Below the pieces are notes generated by a model, which had not been told where the DNA came from, made no database searches, and saw nothing but the letters and a program-made list of their open reading frames with translations. From contig JAOZMN010000073.1 in NCBI GenBank assembly GCA_029934265.1, positions 1 to 10,776 on the forward strand: DNA of 10,776 nt. Reading direction: 5' to 3'. This stretch comes from Bacteroidales bacterium (lineage in GTDB: Bacteria; Bacteroidota; Bacteroidia; Bacteroidales; JAADGE01). Made by a program: the position numbers and the translations under genes. Below, piece after piece: positions 1 to 6,862 of the stretch; position 1 is the first letter of the stretch, and every line of letters begins with the position of its first letter.

Positions 1-427
1 TATTTATAAATTGTTTTATATCGTCGGGAGAAAACGAACTTCTATAATTTTTTTTGGAAATACTGTCAAAAACAGGACTGATAAATATATAATCAAAATC
101 ATTTTTATATTTTAAAAGTTCCTCAAAAGTATGTGCGGAGTAGCTTTTATGAATATTCTTATTTTTGTATTCCAAAAATAAACTTATGTTTTTAATTCCG
201 AAATGAGCACCTTTTAAATTATATTTTTCTATAAGAGAAAAATGCGAATGTAAAATAATATATTTTCGGTATTCAAATTTAATATTTTCAATATATTTGC
301 TTAAACTTTGCAAATCGAAAGTCGGTTTACGCAGATGAAAATATTTTAATCCTTTTTCAAAGAAAAAATTTAACAATTTATGTTCGTCTTTTATATTATG
401 TTCCGGAGAAATTAATATTAGTTTCAT
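1..427 (-). CDS. Thiamine phosphate synthase-like protein (ThiE/TenI family), partial, C-terminus off the left edge
   Basis: Reading leftward from ATG at 425-427, the frame stays open for 142 codons to the window edge. The family makes thiamine monophosphate by joining the pyrimidine and thiazole moieties (ThiE), or is the related aromatase TenI; both are cytosolic TIM barrels. Visible motifs are MKLILISPE at the start, the strand-2 motif HLRKP at residues 31-35 (counterpart of the ThiE 'lRxK' motif), HSHF at 60-63, SYSAHTFEE at 95-103 (like ThiE 'S.H...E'), and DYIFISPVFDSISKKNY at 112-128, which matches the phosphate/pyrophosphate-binding 'DYi..gPvf.T.tK' segment. Usual length is about 200-210 residues, so roughly a third is missing, including the C-terminal Gly-rich phosphate loop. 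HLRKP and FDSISK differ from textbook ThiE, so a stand-alone TenI-like paralogue is as likely as true ThiE. No other thi gene is visible. The start is the first ATG in frame; no Shine-Dalgarno is seen. Family is fairly sure, exact activity is not. Confidence 0.8.
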   Translation of the reverse strand, partial: MKLILISPEHNIKDEHKLLNFFFEKGLKYFHLRKPTFDLQSLSKYIENIKFEYRKYIILHSHFSLIEKYNLKGAHFGIKNISLFLEYKNKNIHKSYSAHTFEELLKYKNDFDYIFISPVFDSISKKNYRSSFSPDDIKQFIN

Positions 428-483
428 TCGTATATAATTAGGTTAAATAATTAAAAATTAGTTAATTATATTCATTTCTTTTT

Positions 484-513
484 GTGGAGGAATATTAAAT
501 CCCTCCACGAGGG
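484..513. promoter_or_regulatory. GC-rich overlapping hairpins in the divergent intergenic region
   Basis: GTGGAGG (484-490) is the exact reverse complement of CCTCCAC (502-508), with an 11-base loop. The right arm also takes part in a second hairpin: CCCTC (501-505) pairs with GAGGG (509-513) around a 3-base loop, flanked by AAA (497-499) and TTT (515-517), which could extend it past one mismatch. The two hairpins share bases 502-505 and cannot both form. This is the only GC-rich patch in an otherwise AT-rich intergenic stretch. No gene ends here, so it is not a simple terminator; a leader element for either divergent gene is possible. The consensus segments of a TPP riboswitch are absent. 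Confidence 0.4.
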
Positions 514-529
514 TTTTATACTGTTATTT

Positions 530-537
530 CAAATTTA
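530..537 (-). promoter_or_regulatory. Candidate -7 box for the leftward ThiE/TenI-like gene
   Basis: The minus strand reads TAAATTTG, matching the Bacteroidota -7 consensus TAnnTTTG, about 100 bases upstream of the ATG. No clear -33 TTG/TTTG is seen at the usual distance, so this is weak. If used, the 5' leader would carry the 484-513 hairpins. Confidence 0.25.
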
Positions 538-546
538 TATTTTTGT

Positions 547-579
547 TTTGTGTAAATTTAATAATTTTTATTAAATTTG
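547..579 (+). promoter_or_regulatory. Candidate promoter for the 666-2533 transcription unit
   Basis: A TTTG at 547-550 (-33 type) is followed after 21 bases by TAAATTTG at 572-579, a full match to the Bacteroidota -7 box TAnnTTTG. It lies about 85 bases upstream of the ATG at 666. Matched by eye; AT-rich DNA gives such matches by chance. Confidence 0.4.
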
Positions 580-665
580 TTCGTTTTAAGAATAATTTAG
601 TAAGTCGGGACTAAAAAACAATCCTGTTTTTAATTTTTATCGAAGAATTAATAATTATAATACAC

Positions 666-1607
666 ATGAAAAAAATTGCTTTATTCTTTCTACTGGCTTT
701 AAATACTATGCAAATCTTCGGACAGCAACTTAGTACCGTAGAGCTTATTAAGGCATTAATGAACGTTGATGCAATATTCAAATACAGGAATTTTAAGAAC
801 GATTTTCAAATGACGGTTACTGAAATGACCAAAGATGAAAAACTTAAAAATAATCCGGAGATGTATTATAAATTGCAAAAAGCCTATAATGATACAAAAA
901 AAGAATACGATGGATTTTTGGTTGTAATAAAATCGGACATTACCGATTTTAAATCGGTAGTTGAGATGACTAAAAAACCGGAAATTTATGCCCAAAAATA
1001 TTTAGATGCTTATATGCGTGCGTCAAATCATTACGAAAAAAAAATCATACCCGTTTATACTGAAATCATTACAAGTGAACCCGCATCACGCTCGTTAATA
1101 TCACCAATATTATTAAAACTTACAATCGATGGTTTTTCTATATTGGTGGAATATATTAAAAAAAGAGCTCGCAACAAAGGAGAGTCTTACAACCTTGTAC
1201 TTTCACAGGTTAATAATTTGTTTTTCAAACCGTTAGAACTCAAAGATTGGAATGAACTCGTAACTTACACTCCGGACAAGTCCAATTCGTCCGATTATTA
1301 TTCCAATGTCGAGAACGAAACTTATGTTCCCTATTCTACCGTTGAAAAAATGGAGGGCGAAGTAGAATTTATTTACATAAAAAACGGGAAAGCCGTACCA
1401 ATGGAATTTACCTACAAGCAACTCACCAGAGCATTGACAATAGGGAATCTGAATGAAGTTACCGGTTACAAAGGAGATAATTTCAATTCAGTTGAAAAAT
1501 TTCCGGAAAATACTTCTTTCAAAATAAAAATTAAAAATACTTCTTTTTTATATATTTTTGCAGTTAATTCTGATAATTCTTGCTACAATATTTATCCTTA
1601 TTCATAA
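666..1607 (+). CDS. Exported protein of unknown function, mostly helical, with a beta-rich C-terminal segment
   Basis: 313 residues; family not recognised. It opens with a Sec signal peptide (MKK, hydrophobic core to about residue 16, probable cleavage near G19-Q20), so it acts in the periplasm or outside. Residues 25-180 are lysine- and glutamate-rich and look helical (for example the stretch LKNNPEMYYKLQKAYNDTKK). From about residue 220 the sequence turns beta-like and ends in FLYIFAVNSDNSCYNIYPYS. That ending recalls the 'ylYvf....dg..y.lyP' strand of DUF4384-type beta domains, although those usually continue well past this point; the resemblance is by eye only. Initiation is at the ATG directly before the signal peptide; there is no Shine-Dalgarno. 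The next gene begins 20 bases after the stop on the same strand, so the two are probably co-transcribed. Alternatives such as a frameshifted C-terminus cannot be excluded. Confidence 0.8.
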   Translation: MKKIALFFLLALNTMQIFGQQLSTVELIKALMNVDAIFKYRNFKNDFQMTVTEMTKDEKLKNNPEMYYKLQKAYNDTKKEYDGFLVVIKSDITDFKSVVEMTKKPEIYAQKYLDAYMRASNHYEKKIIPVYTEIITSEPASRSLISPILLKLTIDGFSILVEYIKKRARNKGESYNLVLSQVNNLFFKPLELKDWNELVTYTPDKSNSSDYYSNVENETYVPYSTVEKMEGEVEFIYIKNGKAVPMEFTYKQLTRALTIGNLNEVTGYKGDNFNSVEKFPENTSFKIKIKNTSFLYIFAVNSDNSCYNIYPYS

Positions 1608-1627
1608 CATTTCTAAAAAATAATATC

Positions 1628-2533
1628 ATGAAAAAAAATAATTTTTATTCCTTCGCAATTATGCTGTTTGTTTTCGGCATATTTTCATCTTGTGTACCGG
1701 AAAGCAGTTTTAAACCAAAAATAAATGTGAGCGTTATCGGTAGTCCGACTTACGAACCCGGCGAAACCGTGCAGTATTCCGTAATATTGAGTACTCCCAA
1801 CAAGGAATTAAAAACACTTACGGTAAGAGGAACAGGTTCACGACAGCCGGCAAGCAGTTCGGGAGTTTATCAAACTTCGCCCTCTGATAAATGGGACAGC
1901 GATAGAAATGAGTTTACAAATAATACTGTCAGTGTAACAGTTACTTACGATGTCGTTATCAACTCGGATATGGACAAAGGAGATGTAATGGAACTGGAAT
2001 TTACGGTAACAGACGATATTGATTCGGAAACTGATAATGCAACAATAACAGTGGGCGGAGGCGACAGCGAACCGACAGGAACTAAACTTACAGATGAAAC
2101 AACAGGAGCAAAAGTTTATAATTTTAAAAATCCGAGTTCCTCTTATCCGTCGGGTTGGGATATGGTAAACGATGTAGCTGCTTCGTATTCAACAAGTAAA
2201 AATAATATTGATGTGTATAATTATTCAAGTACAGACGATTCCGACTGGGATTATACTTACGGATTTACTCCGGCTCTGTGGACGATGCACGGAACAATGC
2301 TTGTAAAAACATCAAGTCTTTCTTACGACACGGCAACTCTTGAAGACGTAATATCCGCTTATGATTCAGGCTCTAAACTTGATTATACCAAGACCTCTGC
2401 CGGAAATATTTATGTAACAAAAATTAGAGGAGGAAGCACTTATGCAATTATCAAAATTACATATATAGACAATGTTTCCAAAAGTCCGCAAGACGATAAT
2501 ATACAATTCAGCTACAAAAAAGGAAGTAAATAA
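1628..2533 (+). CDS. Putative surface or periplasmic lipoprotein, function unknown
   Basis: 301 residues. I start at the ATG at 1628 because it places an SPII signal peptide at the N-terminus: MKKNN, a hydrophobic core and the lipobox IFSSC with lipid-bearing Cys22. A longer frame from 1580 would add 16 residues, overlap the preceding gene and bury the signal. After the Cys comes a beta-rich region (about 28-145) beginning INVSVIGSPTYEPGETVQYSV, with alternating strands and repeated Thr/Val/Asp, reminiscent of Ig-like/cadherin-like extracellular folds. A Gly/Ser/Thr linker at 147-160 leads to a second domain (about 160-301) rich in Tyr, Ser and Asp, with YNFKNPSSSYPSGWDMVND near its start. 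No catalytic motif is visible. Bacteroidota often place such two-domain lipoproteins on the outer membrane for binding or adhesion; that role is inferred. It probably shares a transcript with the exported protein upstream. Confidence 0.82.
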   Translation: MKKNNFYSFAIMLFVFGIFSSCVPESSFKPKINVSVIGSPTYEPGETVQYSVILSTPNKELKTLTVRGTGSRQPASSSGVYQTSPSDKWDSDRNEFTNNTVSVTVTYDVVINSDMDKGDVMELEFTVTDDIDSETDNATITVGGGDSEPTGTKLTDETTGAKVYNFKNPSSSYPSGWDMVNDVAASYSTSKNNIDVYNYSSTDDSDWDYTYGFTPALWTMHGTMLVKTSSLSYDTATLEDVISAYDSGSKLDYTKTSAGNIYVTKIRGGSTYAIIKITYIDNVSKSPQDDNIQFSYKKGSK

Positions 2534-2543
2534 AACACGATAA

Positions 2544-2558
2544 AACTTTGCCAAAGTT
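2544..2558 (+). terminator. Weak hairpin after the 1628-2533 lipoprotein gene
   Basis: AACTTT (2544-2549) and AAAGTT (2553-2558) form a 6-bp stem with a 3-base loop, 10 bases after the stop codon, followed by ACTTTTG. The stem is short and AT-rich and the T-run is poor, so termination here is only a possibility. Confidence 0.3.
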
Positions 2559-2632
2559 ACTTTTGTAAAATGTTAATAGTTTGATATTTTCAATAATAAA
2601 TAAAAAATACAGAATGCCCGTATTTCTTATTT

Positions 2633-2662
2633 TTTGTGATAAAACAAATTTACATAAATTTG
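2633..2662 (+). promoter_or_regulatory. Candidate lysS promoter
   Basis: TTTG at 2633-2636 is followed after 18 bases by TAAATTTG at 2655-2662, fitting the Bacteroidota TTTG-N(about 19)-TAnnTTTG pattern. It lies about 85 bases upstream of the lysS ATG, in the 214-base gap after the lipoprotein gene. This is among the best promoter matches in the window. Confidence 0.5.
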
Positions 2663-2747
2663 CAAGCATATAATACCAAGACAAAAACAAAATCAAAAAT
2701 ACACAATCAAAAACAGTATCACTTTTATTCATTGTAAATAATTAAAA

Positions 2748-4469
2748 ATGAGTCAATTGGAACTTAGCGAACAGCAAATTATCAGAAGAAAATCCTTAGA
2801 GGAATTAAGAAAACTCGGCATAGACCCCTACCCTGCCCAAATGTACCCTTTTAATGCGTACAGTATCAATGTAAAAGAAAATTTCGATATATACGAAAAA
2901 GAAAAAACCGAGTTGCTTATTGCGGGACGAATAACAAGTCGGAGAATTATGGGCAAAGCATCTTTTATGGAAATTCAAGATGCAAAAGGTAAAATTCAAG
3001 TATATCTGAATAGAGATATAATTTGTCCGGACGAAGATAAAACAATGTACAATACTGTTTTCAAAAAATTATTGGATATTGGCGATATTGTCGGAATAAA
3101 AGGTGAAGTTTTTAAAACACAAACCAATGAAATTTCGATAAAAGCAAGAGAGTTTAAAATTCTCACAAAATCCATACGTCCTTTACCGATAGTAAAAGAA
3201 AAAGACGGTAAAACTTATGACGCTTTTTCCGACCCCGAACAACGTTACAGAATGCGATATTTGGATTTAATTGTAAATCCGCATGTGAAAAAAGCGTTCA
3301 TAAACAGAACAAAACTTACAAATTCCATGCGAGAATATCTTAACGGAAAAGGATATTTGGAAGTGGAAACTCCAATTTTGCAACCAATTTACGGAGGAGC
3401 AGCCGCACGTCCGTTCAAAACGCATCATAACACGCTCGACCAAACTTTATATCTGCGAATAGCAAACGAACTGTATCTTAAAAAGCTGATAGTCGGAGGT
3501 TTTGATGGAGTTTATGAATTTGCAAAAGATTTTCGTAACGAAGGAATGAGTCGTTTTCACAATCCGGAATTTACTCAAATGGAACTTTATGTTGCCTATA
3601 AAGATTATTTTTGGATGATGGATACCGTTGAAGAAATGGTCGAAAAAATAGCAATGGATTTACACGGAACGACAAAAGTACAAGTCGGCGAAAATATTAT
3701 TGATTTTAAACGTCCTTGGCAACGCTACACTATGTTTGAAGCAATCGAACATTTTACCGGAATAGATATTTCGCAAATGGGAGAAGTCGAACTTTTGAAA
3801 ACTGCCGAAAAATTGGAAGTCCCGACCGACCCGACAATGGGTAAAGGAAAGTTGATAGACGAAATTTTCGGTGAAACTTGCGAAGCAAAATTAATTCAGC
3901 CTACATTTATTACCGATTATCCGGAAGAAATGTCGCCGTTGGCAAAAAAACACAGAAGTGTAGAGGGCTTGGTCGAACGTTTTGAAGCAGTTTGCAACGG
4001 AAAGGAAATTTGCAACGCATATTCCGAACTTAACGACCCAATCGACCAACGAAAACGTTTTGAAGACCAACTCGAACTTGCAAAAAGAGGCGACGATGAG
4101 GCAATGATGCTCGATGAAGATTTCCTGAAAGCAATAGATTTCGGAATGCCGCCAACTTCAGGCTTGGGAATAGGCATCGACCGACTTGCAATGATAATGA
4201 CAAATTCGCATTCTATACAAGATGTTTTATTTTTCCCGCAAATGCGACCGGAGAAAAAACCGCAAGAAGACAAAGCTGAAATTTATATCGAAAAAGGTAT
4301 TCCGGAAGAATGGGTTTCGGTACTTAAAAATAAAGGTTTTAAAACAGTAAAAAGTCTTGAAGAAGTAAAACCGGGAAAACTTTTTAACGAACTTTGCGGT
4401 TTTAACAAAAAAAATAAACTTGGGCTGAAAAACCCAAATCCGGACGATGTAAAAAAATGGTGTGAGTAA
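2748..4469 (+). CDS. lysS: Lysyl-tRNA synthetase, class II, with C-terminal extension
   Basis: 573 residues. It charges tRNA-Lys with lysine using ATP, in the cytosol. The N-terminal OB-fold anticodon-binding domain covers about residues 55-150 (LLIAGRITSRRIMGKASFMEIQDAKGKI). The class II catalytic core shows motif 1 (YLEVETPILQPIYGGAAARPF, about 202-222), motif 2 (FRNEGMSRFHNPEFTQME, about 261-278) and motif 3 (GLGIGIDRLAM, about 472-482). Bacterial LysS is usually about 500 residues; here the core ends near residue 500 (FFPQMRPEKK) and a tail of about 70 residues follows. The tail contains GIPEEWVSVLKNKGFKTVKSLEEV and LCGFNKKNKLGLKNPNPDDVKKWCE and looks like a helix-hairpin-helix module. 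I recall similar tails in Bacteroidales LysS. Catalytic motifs are intact. The last 8 bases overlap the GTG-started downstream gene, implying translational coupling. There is no Shine-Dalgarno. Confidence 0.98.
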   Translation: MSQLELSEQQIIRRKSLEELRKLGIDPYPAQMYPFNAYSINVKENFDIYEKEKTELLIAGRITSRRIMGKASFMEIQDAKGKIQVYLNRDIICPDEDKTMYNTVFKKLLDIGDIVGIKGEVFKTQTNEISIKAREFKILTKSIRPLPIVKEKDGKTYDAFSDPEQRYRMRYLDLIVNPHVKKAFINRTKLTNSMREYLNGKGYLEVETPILQPIYGGAAARPFKTHHNTLDQTLYLRIANELYLKKLIVGGFDGVYEFAKDFRNEGMSRFHNPEFTQMELYVAYKDYFWMMDTVEEMVEKIAMDLHGTTKVQVGENIIDFKRPWQRYTMFEAIEHFTGIDISQMGEVELLKTAEKLEVPTDPTMGKGKLIDEIFGETCEAKLIQPTFITDYPEEMSPLAKKHRSVEGLVERFEAVCNGKEICNAYSELNDPIDQRKRFEDQLELAKRGDDEAMMLDEDFLKAIDFGMPPTSGLGIGIDRLAMIMTNSHSIQDVLFFPQMRPEKKPQEDKAEIYIEKGIPEEWVSVLKNKGFKTVKSLEEVKPGKLFNELCGFNKKNKLGLKNPNPDDVKKWCE

Positions 4470-5202
4470 AATTTCTACATATATAATCGGTATTTTATTT
4501 TCGACGGCTTTTATTTTTATCGGAAATAAAATACCGATTAATATAAAAACAAGCAAATATGCCGAAATTTTCAGTGATGATTACAAAGACGCATTAAATT
4601 ATTTCCGAAACAATAAAACCCTTCAAAAAAAAGTTCTATATAAAAACAATGTAAAGCTGGAAATTATAATTCCGATAGTTTTTCCGGAACGTATTCGTTA
4701 CTCCATTGTTCAAGATTATTTTGAAACTAAATTTTTAGAAACCATATATACCGATTACGGTTCGGAATACATAGATTTTTCGATAGGTGATTTTCAAATG
4801 AAACCATCCTTTATCGAAAAATTGGAAAAACAAATTGAAATATATCCCGATTTAAGCAAAAAATATTCTTTGCTTAAAATAACACAAAACCAACCGACCA
4901 ACCAAAGAAAAGAACGAGTAAAACGTTTAAAATCAACTGAATATCAATTAAATTATATTTCTCTTTTTTACGATATAGTCAATAATAAATTTGACTTGTC
5001 AGGAATGACAAAAGCCGGAAAAATTAAATTTTTTGCATCTGCCTACAATTTCGGTTTCGACAAAAGTAAAGAAGAAATCATAAAACATATTGATGTAAAA
5101 TATTTCCCCTACGGAACAAAATATCCCGGCGAACAATACGCTTACACAGATGTTGCACTGGATTTCTATCTGAATTATTATACTTCAATTTTTGGAATAT
5201 AA
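4462..5202 (+). CDS. Exported/membrane-anchored protein with a lysozyme-like motif, coupled to lysS
   Basis: 246 residues from a GTG codon. Upstream in this frame there is a stop at 4450-4452, and the next ATG is only at codon 113, so GTG at 4462-4464 is the only credible start; it lies inside the end of lysS. Residues 5-20 (STYIIGILFSTAFIFI) form a hydrophobic segment, so the protein is exported or anchored in the inner membrane. A notable pattern follows: VFPERIRYS with Glu76, then DFSIGDFQMKPSF at about 105-117. An early Glu followed about 30 residues later by 'S-x-G-x-x-Q(M)' and a Pro resembles soluble lytic transglycosylases and goose-type lysozyme (E-S ... S-x-G-L-M-Q-x-x-P). The inference is a peptidoglycan-acting enzyme or a degenerate relative; I cannot name the family. 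The rest is Lys/Tyr/Phe-rich and ends in several Tyr-rich helices. It probably depends on lysS for transcription and translation. Confidence 0.82.
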   Translation: MSKISTYIIGILFSTAFIFIGNKIPINIKTSKYAEIFSDDYKDALNYFRNNKTLQKKVLYKNNVKLEIIIPIVFPERIRYSIVQDYFETKFLETIYTDYGSEYIDFSIGDFQMKPSFIEKLEKQIEIYPDLSKKYSLLKITQNQPTNQRKERVKRLKSTEYQLNYISLFYDIVNNKFDLSGMTKAGKIKFFASAYNFGFDKSKEEIIKHIDVKYFPYGTKYPGEQYAYTDVALDFYLNYYTSIFGI

Positions 5203-5217
5203 AAAAATAAAGTTCCG

Positions 5218-5242
5218 TCATAAATAATAAACTTGCTTATGA
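5218..5242 (+). terminator. Weak hairpin in the gap between 4462-5202 and the large lipoprotein gene
   Basis: TCATAA (5218-5223) and TTATGA (5237-5242) form a 6-bp stem with a 13-base loop, 15 bases after the stop, followed by TTTAAAAA. It is too weak and AT-rich to be confident; transcription may read through into the next gene, which starts 83 bases after the preceding stop. Confidence 0.2.
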
Positions 5243-5285
5243 TTTAAAAACTTCGACTTTTACTCACCCTTTAAAAACTATTATT

Positions 5286-6764
5286 ATGAAAAAATTAAAT
5301 TTAAGTGTAATTATCGCCCTATTTGCAATCGTCGGATTAAATTCTTGCTCGGACGAAGCGAGACCGTTTATCGACCCGCCTTTCCCTCACCTGAATCCGG
5401 AATATAAAGATTATTCTTTCAATGCCGACGACGGTGGATTTCTGGAATATAAAACAGGAACAACTATCACTGTTCCAAAAGGTATTTGGGTAGATGCACA
5501 AGGAAACAAAGTAACCGGCAACATAAAAATTAAATACAGAGAGTATCACAATGCTGTTGATATTTTTCTTTCCGGAGCACCTATGGCTTACGATACCGCC
5601 GGCGTAAAAGAAAATTTGACAACCGCCGGAATGTTCGAGATAAGAGCCTATGACAATGACAGTTCCGAAATTTTTATCCGTAACGGAGAAAAACTTACAG
5701 TAAGAATGGCATCTTATAATTCAGAAGACAATTATAATTTTTATTCATTAAATGAAAATGAAAAAAAATGGAACTATAAAGGAACAGCAAAACCGGAAGT
5801 CAATAAAAAAATTGCCGAAATAACTGATACAATAACAAAAATTGAAGAAAATATAAAAAAACTTAAACCGGAATATAAATTTCCTTTTGAAAAAGATAAA
5901 TTTTTCGCCTTAAATAACGATGATATGCTTGATGTTTATTACGGAGAAAAATATAATTTGATTAGAAAAAACAGAAAAAGCAAAAAACCGCAACGAAAAG
6001 CAGAAACGTACGGATTGTCATGGTACGATGTTTATTCACGTAAAGATGTATATTTCAGAGGAGTAAAATTTACCGCAGCTCAAATAGCTTGGGAAAATGT
6101 ATCGGGCAAAAAATTACCTTATTGGATAAAAAAATCTGCAGGTATCGAAAAACTTACACGAATTAATAAAGATACATTTTATATGCAATTTTATAGTAAC
6201 AAAAAAAAATCGGCTTTTTATAAAGTACGTTCGGTTATTCCGATTAAATATTTGTTCAAATATCCGCCGGAAACTTGGCAAGAAAATTTCGATAAAATAG
6301 AAGCAGAAATTGAAAAAGAAAGATTGAGAATTATTGAAGAGGAAAAATTACTTGCCGTGCAAGCCTCTGTTTTTCGTACTTTTGATGTTAATAATACCGG
6401 TCTTCATAACTGGGACAGAGTCTATCACAGGAGTGATAAAATTCTCGTAAAAAGTAATTTTAAATTCGATATTCCAAAAGATGAACTTGATGATGTTTAT
6501 GAAACAATGTTTGTATATTATTTTATCGACAATAATAAATCGTTTGTTAAAATAGACCTTTCTTCAACCGATACTTTAATGCTTATTCCGGACAATACCG
6601 CTAAACTTATTGCGGTAATTTCCGACAAAAAAGCTGCAATTTTCAGTTCGTCGGATTATAAAAAAATAAATTTCGAGAAATTGAAAAATTCAAATGACTA
6701 TGCCTTCAATATGAAAACGATAAATGTTAAATCAAAAGAAGAATTTTTGAAGTTTTTGGAATAA
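5286..6764 (+). CDS. Large lipoprotein with an N-terminal beta domain and two coiled-coil segments
   Basis: 492 residues, starting at the ATG that opens an SPII signal peptide; lipobox GLNSC gives lipidated Cys21. Residues 44-145 form a recognisable beta-rich domain (GGFLEYKTGTTITVPKGIWV, KIKYREYHNAVDIFLSGAPM, TAGMFEIRAYD). I recall this pattern from many Bacteroidota lipoproteins of unknown function, and it is reminiscent of ZU5/Ig-like modules. An FY...W stretch (152-162) is followed by a short predicted coiled coil (about 171-193). Next comes a basic linker containing KNRKSKKPQRK (about 223-236). The middle region (about 240-330) carries GLSWYDVYSRKDVYFRGVKF. A second charged coiled coil lies at about 332-360 (FDKIEAEIEKERLRIIEEEK), and a beta-rich C-terminal domain ends the protein. 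No enzymatic motif is seen. Expected location is the periplasmic or outer face of the envelope. It faces the OMP gene convergently across a strong terminator. Confidence 0.85.
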   Translation: MKKLNLSVIIALFAIVGLNSCSDEARPFIDPPFPHLNPEYKDYSFNADDGGFLEYKTGTTITVPKGIWVDAQGNKVTGNIKIKYREYHNAVDIFLSGAPMAYDTAGVKENLTTAGMFEIRAYDNDSSEIFIRNGEKLTVRMASYNSEDNYNFYSLNENEKKWNYKGTAKPEVNKKIAEITDTITKIEENIKKLKPEYKFPFEKDKFFALNNDDMLDVYYGEKYNLIRKNRKSKKPQRKAETYGLSWYDVYSRKDVYFRGVKFTAAQIAWENVSGKKLPYWIKKSAGIEKLTRINKDTFYMQFYSNKKKSAFYKVRSVIPIKYLFKYPPETWQENFDKIEAEIEKERLRIIEEEKLLAVQASVFRTFDVNNTGLHNWDRVYHRSDKILVKSNFKFDIPKDELDDVYETMFVYYFIDNNKSFVKIDLSSTDTLMLIPDNTAKLIAVISDKKAAIFSSSDYKKINFEKLKNSNDYAFNMKTINVKSKEEFLKFLE

Positions 6765-6800
6765 GGTCACACTCAAAACAATAATTTGTACAAAATTCTA

Positions 6801-6843
6801 CATATAACAAAGGCTTCGTTTTAAGCGAAGCCTTTGTTATATG
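6801..6843. terminator. Bidirectional intrinsic terminator between convergent genes
   Basis: Bases 6801-6818 are a perfect reverse complement of 6826-6843: an 18-bp stem with a 7-base loop, GC-rich near the loop (AAGGCTTCG) and AT-rich at the base. It sits between the stop of the lipoprotein gene (6764) and the stop of the leftward OMP gene (6863). This is the expected position and shape for a terminator shared by both strands, although neither side has a long T-run. Confidence 0.85.
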
Positions 6844-6862
6844 GTAAAACTTTTTACTGTTC

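Noticed and set aside
428..540. TPP riboswitch upstream of the ThiE/TenI-like gene
   Set aside because: The leader on the minus strand lacks the conserved CTGAGA and ACCTGATCTGG-type segments and is almost entirely A/T apart from the short hairpins.
1580..1627. Longer start for the lipoprotein gene, overlapping the preceding gene
   Set aside because: The signal peptide and lipobox begin at the ATG at 1628; the extra 16 residues would push the lipobox away from the N-terminus and overlap the upstream coding region.
3917..4273. Open frame on the minus strand inside lysS
   Set aside because: It lies wholly opposite the conserved catalytic core of lysS; its serine-rich product is a by-product of the opposite strand's codons.
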